Assembly (NCBI RefSeq): GCF_001425625.1 | Contig: NZ_LMCP01000001.1 | Span: forward strand, 435,430-499,429 | Direction: 5' to 3' | Length of the DNA: 64,000 nucleotides | Source of the DNA: Mesorhizobium sp. Root102 | Lineage (GTDB): Bacteria; Pseudomonadota; Alphaproteobacteria; Rhizobiales; Rhizobiaceae | Part shown: one piece after another, positions 35,167 to 44,874 of the stretch | Layout: the number at the start of each line of letters is the position of its first letter | How positions within the stretch are numbered: position 1 is the first letter of the stretch | Program-made: the position numbers and the translations under genes | The notes under the pieces: generated by a model | What the model saw: the letters and a program-made list of their open reading frames with translations, nothing else | The model's database searches: none | Told to the model about the DNA's origin: nothing

Positions 35167-36126
35167 GTGAACTATCTGATGCGACGACTGGCGACGTTTC
35201 CTCTCGTCCTGCTTGGCGTGTCCATCCTGGTCTTCGTGGCGATCCGGATGGTGCCGGGCGATTCGATCACGGCGATGCTGGGCACCGAAGCTGGCCTGCT
35301 GACGCCGGCGCAACGCGACTCGCTCGCCGCCTATTTCGGCATCGACCAGCCCTGGTTCATCCAGTACTGGCGCTGGATTGGTGGCATCCTTCACGGCAAT
35401 CTCGGCATCTCGGTCACCTATGGCCGGCCGGTGCTCGATGTCATCCTCGAGCGCTTTCCACTCACGCTCGAGCTGGCCGTGCTGTCGATGATCATCGCGT
35501 TGGTGGTCGGCATGCCTGCCGGGATATTCGCCGCCACGCACAATGAGAAACTGTCCGATCTGGGCGTGCGCATCGTCGCCATGATCGGCCAGTCGACGCC
35601 GAGCTTCGTGCTCGGATTGCTGATCATCTACACGCTGTCGGCCGGCTTCGGCGTGCTGCCGGCGATGGGCGAATTCGCGCCGCTCTGGCAAGATCCATTG
35701 CGCAATCTCAGCCAGATGATCCTGCCCGCCATCACCCTCGGCTTCGCCTTCGCCGCATCCGTCACCCGCATATCGCGCTCGGCTATGCTCGATGTGTTGA
35801 GCGACGACTATGTCCGCACCGCCCGCAGCAAAGGCGCCTCGGCGCGCAGCGTCATCTGGCGGCACGCCCTGCCCAATGCGCTGATCCCGGTCGTCACCTT
35901 GAGCGGCATCGAGTTCGGCTATCTGCTGGGTGGCGCCGTCATCGTCGAGCAGATCTACGCCCTGCCGGGACTTGGCCGTATGGTGCTGGATGCGATCCAG
36001 CAACGCGACTACGCGCTGGTGCAAGGCAGCGTGCTGTTCATCGCCTTCAACTTCATGATCGTCAATCTCCTGGTCGACCTCGCCTATGTCGCGCTCGATC
36101 CGCGCATCCGGCTGGGAGAGTCCTGA
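35167..36126 (+). CDS. ABC transporter permease, DppB type
   Basis: A 319-residue permease with about six membrane segments, the DppB-type MVPGDS segment near residue 32, an external FGIDQPW loop, and the EAA-like loop RTARSKGASARSVIWRHALPNA near 223 that contacts the ATPase. The GTG at 35167 follows GAGAGGA. It lies 34 bases after the binding-protein gene and overlaps the next permease by one base (TGATG). With its partner it forms the channel of the peptide-type importer. Confidence 0.92.
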   Translation: MNYLMRRLATFPLVLLGVSILVFVAIRMVPGDSITAMLGTEAGLLTPAQRDSLAAYFGIDQPWFIQYWRWIGGILHGNLGISVTYGRPVLDVILERFPLTLELAVLSMIIALVVGMPAGIFAATHNEKLSDLGVRIVAMIGQSTPSFVLGLLIIYTLSAGFGVLPAMGEFAPLWQDPLRNLSQMILPAITLGFAFAASVTRISRSAMLDVLSDDYVRTARSKGASARSVIWRHALPNALIPVVTLSGIEFGYLLGGAVIVEQIYALPGLGRMVLDAIQQRDYALVQGSVLFIAFNFMIVNLLVDLAYVALDPRIRLGES

Positions 36127-36965
36127 TGCGCATCCTGCGCGCCATCTTCAGCCACGGCAGCGGCCGCATCGGCGGCGTCATCGTCGGCGTCTATCTGTTG
36201 ATTGCCATCCTCGGCATGCTGGGGCTGACGCCGCACAATCCCATCACGCAATACCGGGTCGACCGGCTGCACGCGCCCAACGGCGCCTACTGGATGGGCA
36301 CCGATTTGTTCGGCCGCGACGTGGCCAGCCGGCTCATGGCGGGCATCGGCCAGTCGTTCACGGTTGCCTTCTTCTCGGTGGCCTTCGCGACCCTTGCCGG
36401 CACGGTTCTGGGACTGGCCGCCGCCTGGCTCGGGCGCCGCTGGGACGGTGTCGTGATGCGGATCATGGATGTGCTGCTGGCCTTCCCGGCGATCCTCCTG
36501 GCGCTGCTCATCGTCACCGTTGCAGGGCCGGGCACATGGACCAGCATCGTTGCCATCGGCATCGTCTACACGCCGATCTTCACCCGCGTTGTGCGCGGCC
36601 CTGCTCTGTCGCTCAAGGCACGTGAATTCGTCGATGCTGCGCGCACCTTCGGCAGCAGCTCATCCTACATCGTGACGCGGCATCTGCTGCTCAATCTGGT
36701 GGCGCCATTGACGGTGCAGGTGACGCTTGCCCTGGCCTGGTCGCTTCTGACCGAGGCGGGTCTGAGCTTCCTCGGGCTCGGCACGCAGCCACCCGCCGCC
36801 TCGCTCGGCCTGATGCTGAGCGACAGCCGAAATCTGATGGAAACGGCGCCCTGGCTGATGATCTTCCCCGGTCTGGCGATCATGATCAGCATCCTCGGCT
36901 TCAATCTGCTGGGTGACGCCCTGCGCGATATCCTCGACCCGAAGATGCGAAGGGCGCCGGCATGA
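36126..36965 (+). CDS. ABC transporter permease, DppC type
   Basis: A 279-residue permease with the DppC-type opening (HNP...YRVDRLHAPNG, then WMGTDLFGRDVASRL near residue 57) and the EAA loop AREFVDAARTFGSSSSYIVTRH near 164. About six membrane segments. Its ATG shares one base with the previous stop, and its stop overlaps the ATPase start by four bases, so the genes are tightly coupled. Confidence 0.92.
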   Translation: MRILRAIFSHGSGRIGGVIVGVYLLIAILGMLGLTPHNPITQYRVDRLHAPNGAYWMGTDLFGRDVASRLMAGIGQSFTVAFFSVAFATLAGTVLGLAAAWLGRRWDGVVMRIMDVLLAFPAILLALLIVTVAGPGTWTSIVAIGIVYTPIFTRVVRGPALSLKAREFVDAARTFGSSSSYIVTRHLLLNLVAPLTVQVTLALAWSLLTEAGLSFLGLGTQPPAASLGLMLSDSRNLMETAPWLMIFPGLAIMISILGFNLLGDALRDILDPKMRRAPA

Positions 36966-38710
36966 TCCCGCTTCTCTCCGTCTCGGACCTGCGCGTCGGC
37001 TTCGGCCGCAATCCGCAAGCCAATGAAGTGGTGCGCGGCGTCAGCTTCGACCTAGCCGACGGCGAAACACTTGCCATTGTCGGCGAGAGCGGCTCGGGCA
37101 AATCCGTCACGGCGCTATCGATCAACCGTCTCATCGATTTCGGCGGCGGTCGCATCACCGGCGGCGCCATGAAGCTGAAACGCGCCGACGGCAGCCTCTT
37201 CGACCTTATGACGGCGACTGAACCGCAACTGACCGGCATTCGCGGCGCCGAGATCGGCATGATCTTCCAGGAGCCGATGACCTCGCTCAATCCGGTGCTG
37301 ACCATCGGCTCGCAGATCGAGGAATCGTTTCGCCTGCACCGTGGCCTCACCGGAGGACAAGCCACGGCAGCGGCCAAGGATGCGCTCGACCGCGTGCGCA
37401 TTCCCGATGCCGCGCGGCGGCTGAAATACACGCCCAACCAGCTTTCTGGCGGCATGCTGCAAAGGGTGATGATCGCCATTGCGCTGGCCTGCAATCCGCG
37501 CCTGCTGATCGCCGACGAGCCGACAACGGCGCTCGACGTGACGGTGCAGGCGCAGATCATGGCGCTGCTGGCCGAGTTGAAGCGGGAAACCGGCATGTCG
37601 ATGATCTTCATCACGCATGACATCGGCCTGGTCGCCGGCATCGCCGACAAGGTGATGGTGATGCAAAACGGTCAGGCCGTGGAGCAAGGCGAGCTCAACC
37701 AGATCCTCGACAGTCCGCAGCACCCCTATACGCAGCATCTGCTGCATGCGGTGCCGCATTTCACCAACGGCGGCACGACGCGCTCGGACGGACGGCGCGA
37801 CAAGGGCGCAGGCACAGAACCGGCCTTGAAGGTCGATGGTCTGGTGGTGCGATTCCCCCTCAAGAGCAGTTTCTTCAGCCGCGCCACGGGAGCGGTGCAT
37901 GCCGTCGACGGCGTCGATTTCGACCTGATGCCGGGCGAGACGCTGGCCATCGTCGGCGAGAGTGGATCGGGCAAGTCCACCACCGCGCGCGCCGTGCTCG
38001 GGCTGGTGCGGTCGACACGTGGCAGCTTCACGGTCGGCGCTCGAAAGGCTTCCGCGCAGCAGAGCGCCCTGCCCGTGCAGATGGTGTTCCAGAACCCTTA
38101 TGCCTCGCTCAACCCTAGGCTCAGCATCGAGAGCATCCTGGCCGAACCGGTCATCGCCACAGGCGGCCGGGTGGATGCCGGAACGCGGGTCAGGATGGCG
38201 AGCCTGCTGGAACGCGTCGGCCTGCCGAAAAACAGTCTGGAGCGCTATCCCCATGAATTCTCCGGCGGCCAGCGACAAAGGCTGTGCATTGCCCGCGCGC
38301 TGATGCTGAACCCGTCTGTCGTGGTTCTGGATGAAGCAGTTTCGGCGCTGGATGTCTCTGTGCAGGCCAAGGTGCTGGAACTGCTGGTCGACCTGCAGCG
38401 TGAATTCGGGTTGGCCTATCTGTTCATCTCGCACGATATGGCGGTCGTCGAGCGGATCGCTCATCGCATCGCCGTCATCTATGCCGGCCAGATCGTCGAG
38501 ATCGGCGATGCGACCTCGGTGCTGTCGAAGCCGAAGCATTCCTATACGAAGAAGCTGATCGCCGCCGTTCCGACCGTCGACCGACGGCACGAGCATTTCG
38601 AGCTCGACACGCGCCAGGTGCCCTCGCTGGTGCGCCCGCGCGGGTTCGAGCCGGCTCCGGCCAGGTGGGAGCGGTTCGGCAGCGATCATATGGCGAGGGC
38701 GGAAGCGTGA
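36962..38710 (+). CDS. ABC transporter ATPase, fused DppD-DppF type
   Basis: A 582-residue protein with two complete nucleotide-binding domains. Domain 1: GESGSGKS near residue 41, LSGGMLQR near 161, IADEPTTALD. Domain 2: GESGSGKST near 332, FSGGQRQR near 434, VLDEAVSALD. Each domain ends with an oligopeptide-type tail (HPYTQHLL and HSYTKKLI). Such fusions replace the separate DppD and DppF subunits. It energises uptake by the permeases encoded upstream and overlaps the following hydrolase gene by four bases (GTGA). Confidence 0.93.
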   Translation: MIPLLSVSDLRVGFGRNPQANEVVRGVSFDLADGETLAIVGESGSGKSVTALSINRLIDFGGGRITGGAMKLKRADGSLFDLMTATEPQLTGIRGAEIGMIFQEPMTSLNPVLTIGSQIEESFRLHRGLTGGQATAAAKDALDRVRIPDAARRLKYTPNQLSGGMLQRVMIAIALACNPRLLIADEPTTALDVTVQAQIMALLAELKRETGMSMIFITHDIGLVAGIADKVMVMQNGQAVEQGELNQILDSPQHPYTQHLLHAVPHFTNGGTTRSDGRRDKGAGTEPALKVDGLVVRFPLKSSFFSRATGAVHAVDGVDFDLMPGETLAIVGESGSGKSTTARAVLGLVRSTRGSFTVGARKASAQQSALPVQMVFQNPYASLNPRLSIESILAEPVIATGGRVDAGTRVRMASLLERVGLPKNSLERYPHEFSGGQRQRLCIARALMLNPSVVVLDEAVSALDVSVQAKVLELLVDLQREFGLAYLFISHDMAVVERIAHRIAVIYAGQIVEIGDATSVLSKPKHSYTKKLIAAVPTVDRRHEHFELDTRQVPSLVRPRGFEPAPARWERFGSDHMARAEA

Positions 38711-39729
38711 CTGCGATCCCCTCTGATGACCTCGCCCAACTCTTCGATCGCGCCTTCCAGCCGCTCGCAGCGTCGGTTTCCGCCAAACGCATTCCCGGCG
38801 GCGTGCTCGGCGCTGTCAACCGTAACGGCGACCGCATCATCCGATCGATCGGCTCGGCGCAACTCGTGCCGAAGCCCCGCTCCATGCAGGACAACACCTG
38901 GTTCGATCTGGCGTCCCTGACCAAAATCATCTTCACGACACCGCGCATCCTGGCGCTGGCGGAAGACGGCGTCATCGATCTCGATGCGCCGCTGGTCTCT
39001 GTCCTGCCGGACCTGCGCCAGTATGATGCAGAGGCCTGGGAGCGGAAAGTGACGTTCCGGCAGTGCCTCGGCCACCAGACGCCGTTTCCAGCCGTCGAGC
39101 CGATCTACACCTACGGACGCGATCCCGAACTGCTCCGCGCCTTCATCCTGCAGCGCGAATGGCGGGCCCGCGATCCCGTTTATTCCGACATCAACTTCAT
39201 CCTGCTCGGCTTCGCGCTGGAGCGGCTGTCGAGCAAGATCATCCGCGACATGGATCCCGGCCCCGGCTTTGCCTGGTCAACGGAGCCCGATGTCGCCGCG
39301 GCGACGGAAGACTGCACCTGGCGTCATCGCGTGCTGTCCGGCGAGGTCCACGACGACAATTGCTCGGCGCTGCAGGGCGCTGGGCATGCCGGCCTGTTCG
39401 GAACAGCCGCTTCCGTCCTCGATTTCGCGCAAGGGCTGCTGGATGGCACTGGCGCATCCGAGCGTTCAATTGCGCTGATGCGCACGCCCTTGTCCGCCAC
39501 CCGCACCCATGGCTGGGAGCGCCCCTATGAGGGCTGGTCCGGCGGGGCCTTGTGCAGCCCGGGAACCATCGGCCACACCGGCTTTACCGGCACGGGATTG
39601 TGGATCGACTTCGACAGAGGCAGGGCCTGGACCTTGCTCACCAACCGGATCCATCCGACACGTCATTTCGACAGCGGAATCGTTCAGCTTCGGCAAACGG
39701 TCGGTGATCTCATGAATGGAGCGCAATAA
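38707..39729 (+). CDS. Beta-lactamase-family serine hydrolase (YfeW/PBP4B-like)
   Basis: A 340-residue class C beta-lactamase/DD-peptidase fold protein: the SxxK nucleophile is SLTK near residue 76, the second motif reads YSD near 158, and the third is HTGFTG near 293, where KTG is usual. No signal peptide is visible, so it may act in the cytoplasm on imported fragments. In E. coli the MurNAc operon murQ-murP-yfeW also carries a serine hydrolase of this family (PBP4B), which supports a peptidoglycan-peptide role. The start is GTG within GTGA overlap; an ATG at 38665 is less likely. Confidence 0.84.
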   Translation: MTAIPSDDLAQLFDRAFQPLAASVSAKRIPGGVLGAVNRNGDRIIRSIGSAQLVPKPRSMQDNTWFDLASLTKIIFTTPRILALAEDGVIDLDAPLVSVLPDLRQYDAEAWERKVTFRQCLGHQTPFPAVEPIYTYGRDPELLRAFILQREWRARDPVYSDINFILLGFALERLSSKIIRDMDPGPGFAWSTEPDVAAATEDCTWRHRVLSGEVHDDNCSALQGAGHAGLFGTAASVLDFAQGLLDGTGASERSIALMRTPLSATRTHGWERPYEGWSGGALCSPGTIGHTGFTGTGLWIDFDRGRAWTLLTNRIHPTRHFDSGIVQLRQTVGDLMNGAQ

Positions 39730-40844
39730 TGGAACCAATCTGGGCCGTCGGCCTGATGACCGGCACCGTGCTTGACGGCAACATCGACGTCGCGCTGATC
39801 AAGACCGACGGCGAGCGGATCGAGGATTTCGGCACCTATCGGCTGATGCCCTATCCCCCATCGATCCGCACCCTGCTGGAAGAGACGCTGACGGCGGCGA
39901 GAGCCTGGAATTTCGTCGGGCCGGAGCCGGCGATTTTTCGCAAGGCGGAGGAAGCCCTGACGCGTGCCCAGTCGGCGGCGGTCAAGGAATTGGTCGAAGG
40001 CTATGGGATGACGATGGCCGATATCGGCGTCGTCGGTTTTCACGGCCAGACCGTGCTGCATCGCGCGCCGCAGGTCGGACGTATCGGCCAAACCCGGCAA
40101 TTGGGTGACGGCGAGCTGATGCACAGCATACTGGGCACCAAGGTCGCCTATGATTTCCGTTCGGCCGACATGCGCGCCGGCGGGCAAGGCGCGCCGCTGG
40201 CCGCTGCCTATCACACCGCGCTGATGCGCAACGCCGGCGCCAGTGGTGAGGTCGCCGTGCTCAATCTCGGCGGCGTCGCCAACATCACCTGGTGGGACGG
40301 CGCCGACAACGTCATTGCCTTTGACACCGGCCCCGCCAACGCGCCGCTGAACGATTTCATCAAGTCGAAGGGGCTCGGCGATATGGATCGCGACGGCGCG
40401 CTTGGCCGTGCGGGAACGGTCGATGAGGCCCGGCTCGCCAAGCTATTGCAGCACCCCTATCTGAGCAAGCCCTATCCCAAATCGCTGGACCGTTTCGACT
40501 TCGGCGCCGCGATGGCGGACGGCCTGAATGCCGAGGATGGTGCGGCGCTGCTCACCGCCTTCACCGCCGGCGCCGTCGGCAAGGCGCTCGACCTTTTGCC
40601 AAGCCGCCCAAAAAAACTGGTGGTCAGCGGCGGCGGCCGCCACAACCCGACGATGATGGCAATGCTGGCCAGCCGCGCCGGCGTCGAGGTGGTGCAGGCC
40701 GAAAGCCTCGGCTGGAGCGGCGACGCGGTGGAGGCGGAATGCTTCGCCTTCCTCGCGGTGCGCGTGCTGCGCGGCCTGCCGATCAGTTTTCCGAGCACCA
40801 CCGGCGCACCGCAGCCCATGCGCGGCGGAAAACTTGCGGGCTGA
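39729..40844 (+). CDS. anmK: Anhydro-N-acetylmuramic acid kinase
   Basis: A 371-residue AnmK: ATP-binding [14 protein letters not shown] at residues 9-22 (a rhizobial variant of the MSGTSxDG loop), [12 protein letters not shown] near 99, [16 protein letters not shown] with the catalytic aspartate near 145, and [10 protein letters not shown] near 180. It hydrolyses the 1,6-anhydro bond and phosphorylates the sugar, making MurNAc-6-phosphate for MurQ. The ATG shares one base with the upstream stop (TAATG). It is the last gene of the operon; the convergent GNAT gene begins with no gap. Confidence 0.95.
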   Translation: MEPIWAVGLMTGTVLDGNIDVALIKTDGERIEDFGTYRLMPYPPSIRTLLEETLTAARAWNFVGPEPAIFRKAEEALTRAQSAAVKELVEGYGMTMADIGVVGFHGQTVLHRAPQVGRIGQTRQLGDGELMHSILGTKVAYDFRSADMRAGGQGAPLAAAYHTALMRNAGASGEVAVLNLGGVANITWWDGADNVIAFDTGPANAPLNDFIKSKGLGDMDRDGALGRAGTVDEARLAKLLQHPYLSKPYPKSLDRFDFGAAMADGLNAEDGAALLTAFTAGAVGKALDLLPSRPKKLVVSGGGRHNPTMMAMLASRAGVEVVQAESLGWSGDAVEAECFAFLAVRVLRGLPISFPSTTGAPQPMRGGKLAG

Positions 40845-41270
40845 TCAGGAAATCAATTTCTTCCTCAGAAAGATGCGGCTGCGACCGACAGGGAAATCGG
40901 CAAGCGTTCCAAAGGGCTCGTAACCCTGACGCTGATAGACCTTGGCGGCATTCGGATTGAAAGTGTCGATCCAGGCGTTCTGGCAGCCACGCGCCATCGC
41001 TTCCTGCTCAGCCGCGTCCAGCATCCTGCCGGCCATGTGCTGGCCGCGCAGCCTTTCATCGACCCACAGCCATTGCACGTAGAGCCAGCCCCAGGCCGTG
41101 TAGCCGGAGATGCCGGCGACGACCGCGCCACCCTCGTCGCGCACGAACACGGCAAGCGCCTTTCTTTCGGACGCGCCGACATCGCCGTCATTGAACGCCG
41201 TCAGACGTTCCCCGAGAAAGGCGAGTTCCTCCGGCAAGGGATTTGCCGTGGTTTCAAGGGTCGTGTTCAT
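40845..41270 (-). CDS. GNAT family N-acetyltransferase
   Basis: A 141-residue acetyltransferase with the acetyl-CoA-binding motif in RLRGQHMAGRML near residue 82 and a typical C-terminal strand-helix (NPNAAKVYQRQGYEPFG). The ORF begins upstream at 41498, but the ATG at 41270, preceded by GGAAGAAG, gives the usual domain length. It stands between anmK (convergent, no gap) and dctD (same strand, 67 bases). Substrate unknown; nothing ties it to either neighbour. Confidence 0.85.
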   Translation of the reverse strand: MNTTLETTANPLPEELAFLGERLTAFNDGDVGASERKALAVFVRDEGGAVVAGISGYTAWGWLYVQWLWVDERLRGQHMAGRMLDAAEQEAMARGCQNAWIDTFNPNAAKVYQRQGYEPFGTLADFPVGRSRIFLRKKLIS

Positions 41271-41337
41271 GGCTTCTTCCGAGATGCGCAGCTGGATACG
41301 AACCAGCGTTACGAAGCGCAGCGGCCTTGCGCAATGT

Positions 41338-42729
41338 CTATACCTGTCCACGAACAGGGTGCGTGTCCTGATCGCCGCCATTGCGAAATTCGGACGCGGC
41401 AATGCCGTAGCGTTTGAGCTTGTCGTAGAAGGTCTTGCGCGGCACGCCAAGCGCGTCGATGGCGCCGCGTACATCGCCGCCATTGTCGCGCAGCGCATCG
41501 CGGATCAGTTGCGCCTCATAGTGGCCGACCCGCTCGGGCAGTGTTGCCTCTGGCTCCGGCACGTCTGCGGACACCACCCTCACCTCATCCTCCGGTCCGA
41601 GACCGAGCGCGACGCGGTCGGCAAAATGCGCGAGTTCACGCACATTGCCCGGCCAGGCGTGCGAGTGGAGATGGTCGCCGACCGCCGCGTTCACCTTGGC
41701 GACAGGCCGGCCGAACCGTTCCGAGGCCTTGCCGAGGAAATGCCCGAACAGCATCGGAATGTCGCCGCGCCGTTCGCGCAAGGGCGGGATGCGCAGCGTC
41801 ACCACGTTGAGGCGAAAATACAGATCCTCGCGAAAATCGCCGCGCTGGTCTGGCCGGCCGAGATCGACCTTGGTCGCCGCGACGACCCTGAGGTCGACAC
41901 GGCGGGTCTCGTTCGAACCAAGCGGGGTGACGCTGCGCGTTTCAAGCACCCGCAGCAGCTTGACCTGGAGGGCCGACGGCATGGATTCGATCTCGTCGAG
42001 AAACAGCGTGCCGCCGCTGGAATGCTCGATGCTGCCTATCCGCCGCCGCTGCGCGCCGGTGAACGCGCCCGCCTCGTGGCCGAACAGTTCGCTTTCTATG
42101 ACGGTCTCCGGCAGGGCGCCGCAATTCAGCGCTACGAAGGGTTTGGCGCGCCGCCGCCCCCATCTGTGCAGGAGGTCCGCCACCACTTCCTTGCCGGTTC
42201 CCGTCTCACCCTCGACCAGCACGTCGACATCCATGTCGGCGATCTGCCGCAAGGTTTCGCGCAGCCTTCTAATGGCGGGCGCCTCGCCGATCAGCGGCAG
42301 GCCGTCGGCGGCCAGTGCCGCGGCTTCGCGCAGTCGCCGGTTCTCCATCACCAGACGCCGTTTCTCCGATGCCCGTTTCAGCGCCTCGACAAGGCGATCC
42401 GCGGCATAGGGTTTTGGGATAAAATCGTAGACACCGTCCTTTAGCGCGGCCACCGCAAGATCCACGTCACCATGGCCGGTGATCAGGATCACGGGTATAT
42501 CCGCGTCGATCGCCTTGATGCGATCGAACAGCTGCAAGCCATTCATGCCCGGCATGCGGATGTCGCTGACGACAACGCCCTCGAAAGTCCCATCGACGAC
42601 GGCAAGCGCTGCCTCGGCGGCGCTGAATGCGATCACGGTGAAGCCGGCAAGCTCGAGCGATTGCGTGGTGGCATGAAGCAGATCCGCATCGTCGTCGACG
42701 AGCGCGACCAGCCCTGATCCCTGCGTCAT
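41338..42729 (-). CDS. dctD: C4-dicarboxylate response regulator, sigma-54 activator
   Basis: A 463-residue NtrC-class regulator: receiver domain with an acidic DDDAD pocket near residue 11 and phospho-aspartate in [12 protein letters not shown] near 56. The AAA+ domain has GETGTGKE near 172 and the sigma-54-contacting GAFTGA near 221, and a C-terminal Fis-type helix-turn-helix ends near 450. Phosphorylated by DctB, it activates dctA from the sigma-54 promoter at 44766-44781. The start overlaps the dctB stop by four bases (ATGA). Assignment to DctD rather than another NtrC-like regulator rests on the linkage to dctB and dctA. Confidence 0.93.
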   Translation of the reverse strand: MTQGSGLVALVDDDADLLHATTQSLELAGFTVIAFSAAEAALAVVDGTFEGVVVSDIRMPGMNGLQLFDRIKAIDADIPVILITGHGDVDLAVAALKDGVYDFIPKPYAADRLVEALKRASEKRRLVMENRRLREAAALAADGLPLIGEAPAIRRLRETLRQIADMDVDVLVEGETGTGKEVVADLLHRWGRRRAKPFVALNCGALPETVIESELFGHEAGAFTGAQRRRIGSIEHSSGGTLFLDEIESMPSALQVKLLRVLETRSVTPLGSNETRRVDLRVVAATKVDLGRPDQRGDFREDLYFRLNVVTLRIPPLRERRGDIPMLFGHFLGKASERFGRPVAKVNAAVGDHLHSHAWPGNVRELAHFADRVALGLGPEDEVRVVSADVPEPEATLPERVGHYEAQLIRDALRDNGGDVRGAIDALGVPRKTFYDKLKRYGIAASEFRNGGDQDTHPVRGQV

Positions 42730-44564
42730 TCTATTCGCCTTAAATCGATGGTGAAGGAGGCGCCTCCGGTGCTGCCGGGGGCGCTGGCGCCGCCGGGATC
42801 AAGCCGCAGCGTGCCGCCCAGTTCCTGGGCGATCTCCTGCGAGATCACCAGCCCGAGGCCCAACCCCTTCTCCTTGGTGGTCTGGAACGGCATGAACAGA
42901 TTGCCGGCCGCCTCCGGACCGAGGCCCGGACCATTGTCGCGCACCGAAATCAGCACCCTGTCGTCGCGCTCGGCAAGTTCGATCTCGATGCGGGGATCGG
43001 GCTGGTCCTTCATCGCATCCAGTGCATTCTGCAACAAATTGACCAGGATCTGCTCCAGCCGGATGCGGCTCGCCATGACCGTCGGCGAGGCATCGCCGTG
43101 CGGTTTGACGATGGTCACGCCGGAATCGCGGATGCGCCCAGACAGCAGCGACAGCGCACCGTCGATCGCCTCGCGCACCGGCAGCGGCGAGGCGGCGACG
43201 CCGGGCCGGCGGGCGAAGGTGCGCAAGGTGCTGGTGATCGCGCCGATGCGTTCGGTCATCGAGACGATCGACGTCAGATTGCCGCTGGCCGGTCCGGTCT
43301 TGCCGCTGTCGAGAAAGCGGCCGGCATTCTCGGCATAGGTGCGGATCGCGGCGACCGGCTGGTTGATCTCATGCGCCACGCCGGCGGCGATCTGGCCGAG
43401 GATGGAAAGCCGGTTGGCCTGAGCGAGATCGTCACGCAGCCGGCGAACCTTGGCCTCGGCGTTCTCGCGCTCGGCGATTTCGCCGGCAAGTGCGGTGTTG
43501 GAACGCGTCAGCTCGGCCGTTCGCATGCTGACCCGGCTTTCCAGTTCGACGTTCATGCGCGCCAGCGCTTCCTGCCGCAGCCGGCGGGCGCGCCGGCGCC
43601 GAGTGAGCACGTAGGCAAGCAGGCCCATCAGCAGCAGCCCCAGCAGCGTCGTCAGGCGCGCTGTGTTGGCCGCGGAGGAGAGAGCAGCGTCGGCGGGCGT
43701 CAGCAGCCAGAGACGCCAGCCGGGAGCCGCTCCGGGCAGATCCTGCGCCACTTCGACGAACTGGCGTGATTTTCCGGCACTGTCGATCGTCGCCAGGCCG
43801 TCACCGGCGCCGCGCCGCAGCGGCAGGGGTTCGAAGCTGGCATCGGCCAGCTGAAGCTGCTCGTGGGCCGCGGCGGTGTCAGCGGGCGAGAGCGGCGCCA
43901 GGGCATGAAATCGCCAGTCAGGCTGGCTGGTGGCCAGAATCACGCCACGTTCATCGGTGACGAAAACGAGAAAGCCGCTGGAGCGCCAATTGGCTTCGAC
44001 GCGGTCGAGTTCGACCTTCAACACCGCAACGCCAAGCGGCTTGCCGCCATCGTCGACCCGGCTGGCCAGGTAAAGGCCCGGTTTGCCGCTGATCGTGCCG
44101 AGGCCATATTGGCTGGCGGCACCGTCGGCCATGGCTTCCCTGAAATAGTGCCGAAAATTGTAGTCGATGCCGACAAAACTGGTCGGCTCGCCGGCATTGC
44201 TGGCTGATATCGCGATGCCGGCTGTGTCGATGACATAGATGGCGGACGCCGAGGCATCGCCGGCAATTGCCTTGAGCTTGTCGTTGAGGGCCTTCTCTTC
44301 CATCTTTCCGGCTCGGCGCAGAGCGCCGCGCACCGCATCGTCGCGCGCCAGCACCAATGGAACCAGGCGCTGCTTTTCGATTTCGCCGGTCAGGGTTCCC
44401 GCCGCCAGCGGCAGAGCGGCCAGCGCACCGTCACGCAAATTGTCGGCCGCCTGGCCGGAGGCAATGCGCCCGGCAATGGCGATTGCACCGGCCAGGACGG
44501 CAAGGGCGACGACCACGACAAGCCAGCGGCCATCGCGCAGCCGGGCCACCGCCTCGCGCAGCAA
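42726..44564 (-). CDS. dctB: C4-dicarboxylate sensor histidine kinase
   Basis: A membrane kinase with an N-terminal hydrophobic segment ([18 protein letters not shown]), a periplasmic double-PAS-like region (sensing dicarboxylates in the family), a second membrane segment ([14 protein letters not shown]) and a coiled coil. The phospho-acceptor motif is [11 protein letters not shown], and the kinase core has N (LLQNALDA), G1 (DNGPGLG) and G2 (GLGLGL) boxes. The frame is open to 44771, but that part runs through the dctA activator sites. The TTG at 44564 or GTG at 44549 keep the first membrane segment and avoid this; the exact start is uncertain. Confidence 0.88.
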   Translation of the reverse strand: MLREAVARLRDGRWLVVVVALAVLAGAIAIAGRIASGQAADNLRDGALAALPLAAGTLTGEIEKQRLVPLVLARDDAVRGALRRAGKMEEKALNDKLKAIAGDASASAIYVIDTAGIAISASNAGEPTSFVGIDYNFRHYFREAMADGAASQYGLGTISGKPGLYLASRVDDGGKPLGVAVLKVELDRVEANWRSSGFLVFVTDERGVILATSQPDWRFHALAPLSPADTAAAHEQLQLADASFEPLPLRRGAGDGLATIDSAGKSRQFVEVAQDLPGAAPGWRLWLLTPADAALSSAANTARLTTLLGLLLMGLLAYVLTRRRRARRLRQEALARMNVELESRVSMRTAELTRSNTALAGEIAERENAEAKVRRLRDDLAQANRLSILGQIAAGVAHEINQPVAAIRTYAENAGRFLDSGKTGPASGNLTSIVSMTERIGAITSTLRTFARRPGVAASPLPVREAIDGALSLLSGRIRDSGVTIVKPHGDASPTVMASRIRLEQILVNLLQNALDAMKDQPDPRIEIELAERDDRVLISVRDNGPGLGPEAAGNLFMPFQTTKEKGLGLGLVISQEIAQELGGTLRLDPGGASAPGSTGGASFTIDLRRIE

Positions 44565-44681
44565 CTCACGCCCGGCAAACTCTTGGGATTCGCTATCGGT
44601 GCCTGCTTGCGGCGTCTGCCCTCTCCCTTTTGTTCGCGGCTTTTCGGCCAGTGTAATGCGAAAATCCGCCCAGGCAAACGC

Positions 44682-44707
44682 TGCCTGTGCGGAAATCCGC
44701 ACAGGCA
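44682..44707. promoter_or_regulatory. Palindromic activator site upstream of dctA (probable DctD site)
   Basis: Perfect 12-base arms (TGCCTGTGCGGA and complement) with AA between. It lies about 60-85 bases upstream of the -24 element of the dctA promoter, a usual distance for an NtrC-type enhancer. An imperfect related half (TCCGCCCAGGCA) is at 44665-44676, suggesting tandem sites. Confidence 0.8.
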
Positions 44708-44727
44708 TTGCCCGCGCGGCGTCCGAC

Positions 44728-44757
44728 AAAGGCGGAAATCCGTGGATTCCGGCCTTT
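44728..44757. promoter_or_regulatory. Second imperfect palindrome near the dctA promoter
   Basis: Arms of 14 bases (AAAGGCGGAAATCC and GGATTCCGGCCTTT) match at 12 positions around a central GT. It ends eight bases before the -24 element, closer than a normal activator site, so it may be a weak DctD site or a site for another protein. Confidence 0.5.
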
Positions 44758-44765
44758 CCCCGATC

Positions 44766-44781
44766 TGGCACGACGCTTGCA
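44766..44781 (+). promoter_or_regulatory. Sigma-54 (-24/-12) promoter of dctA
   Basis: TGGCACGACGCTTGCA matches the RpoN consensus TGGCACG-N4-TTGC exactly, with GG at 44767-44768 and GC at 44779-44780. The dctA ATG is about 95 bases downstream. dctA is a classic sigma-54/DctD-dependent gene in rhizobia. Confidence 0.93.
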
Positions 44782-44874
44782 AAAGTCCTGGCTAGCGGCG
44801 CGCGACCGGAGCGCCGCGATGGGAGAAGTCACGCAGGGCGGTGCATTCCGCCCTATCCGGCCAGGGAGAGTTCG

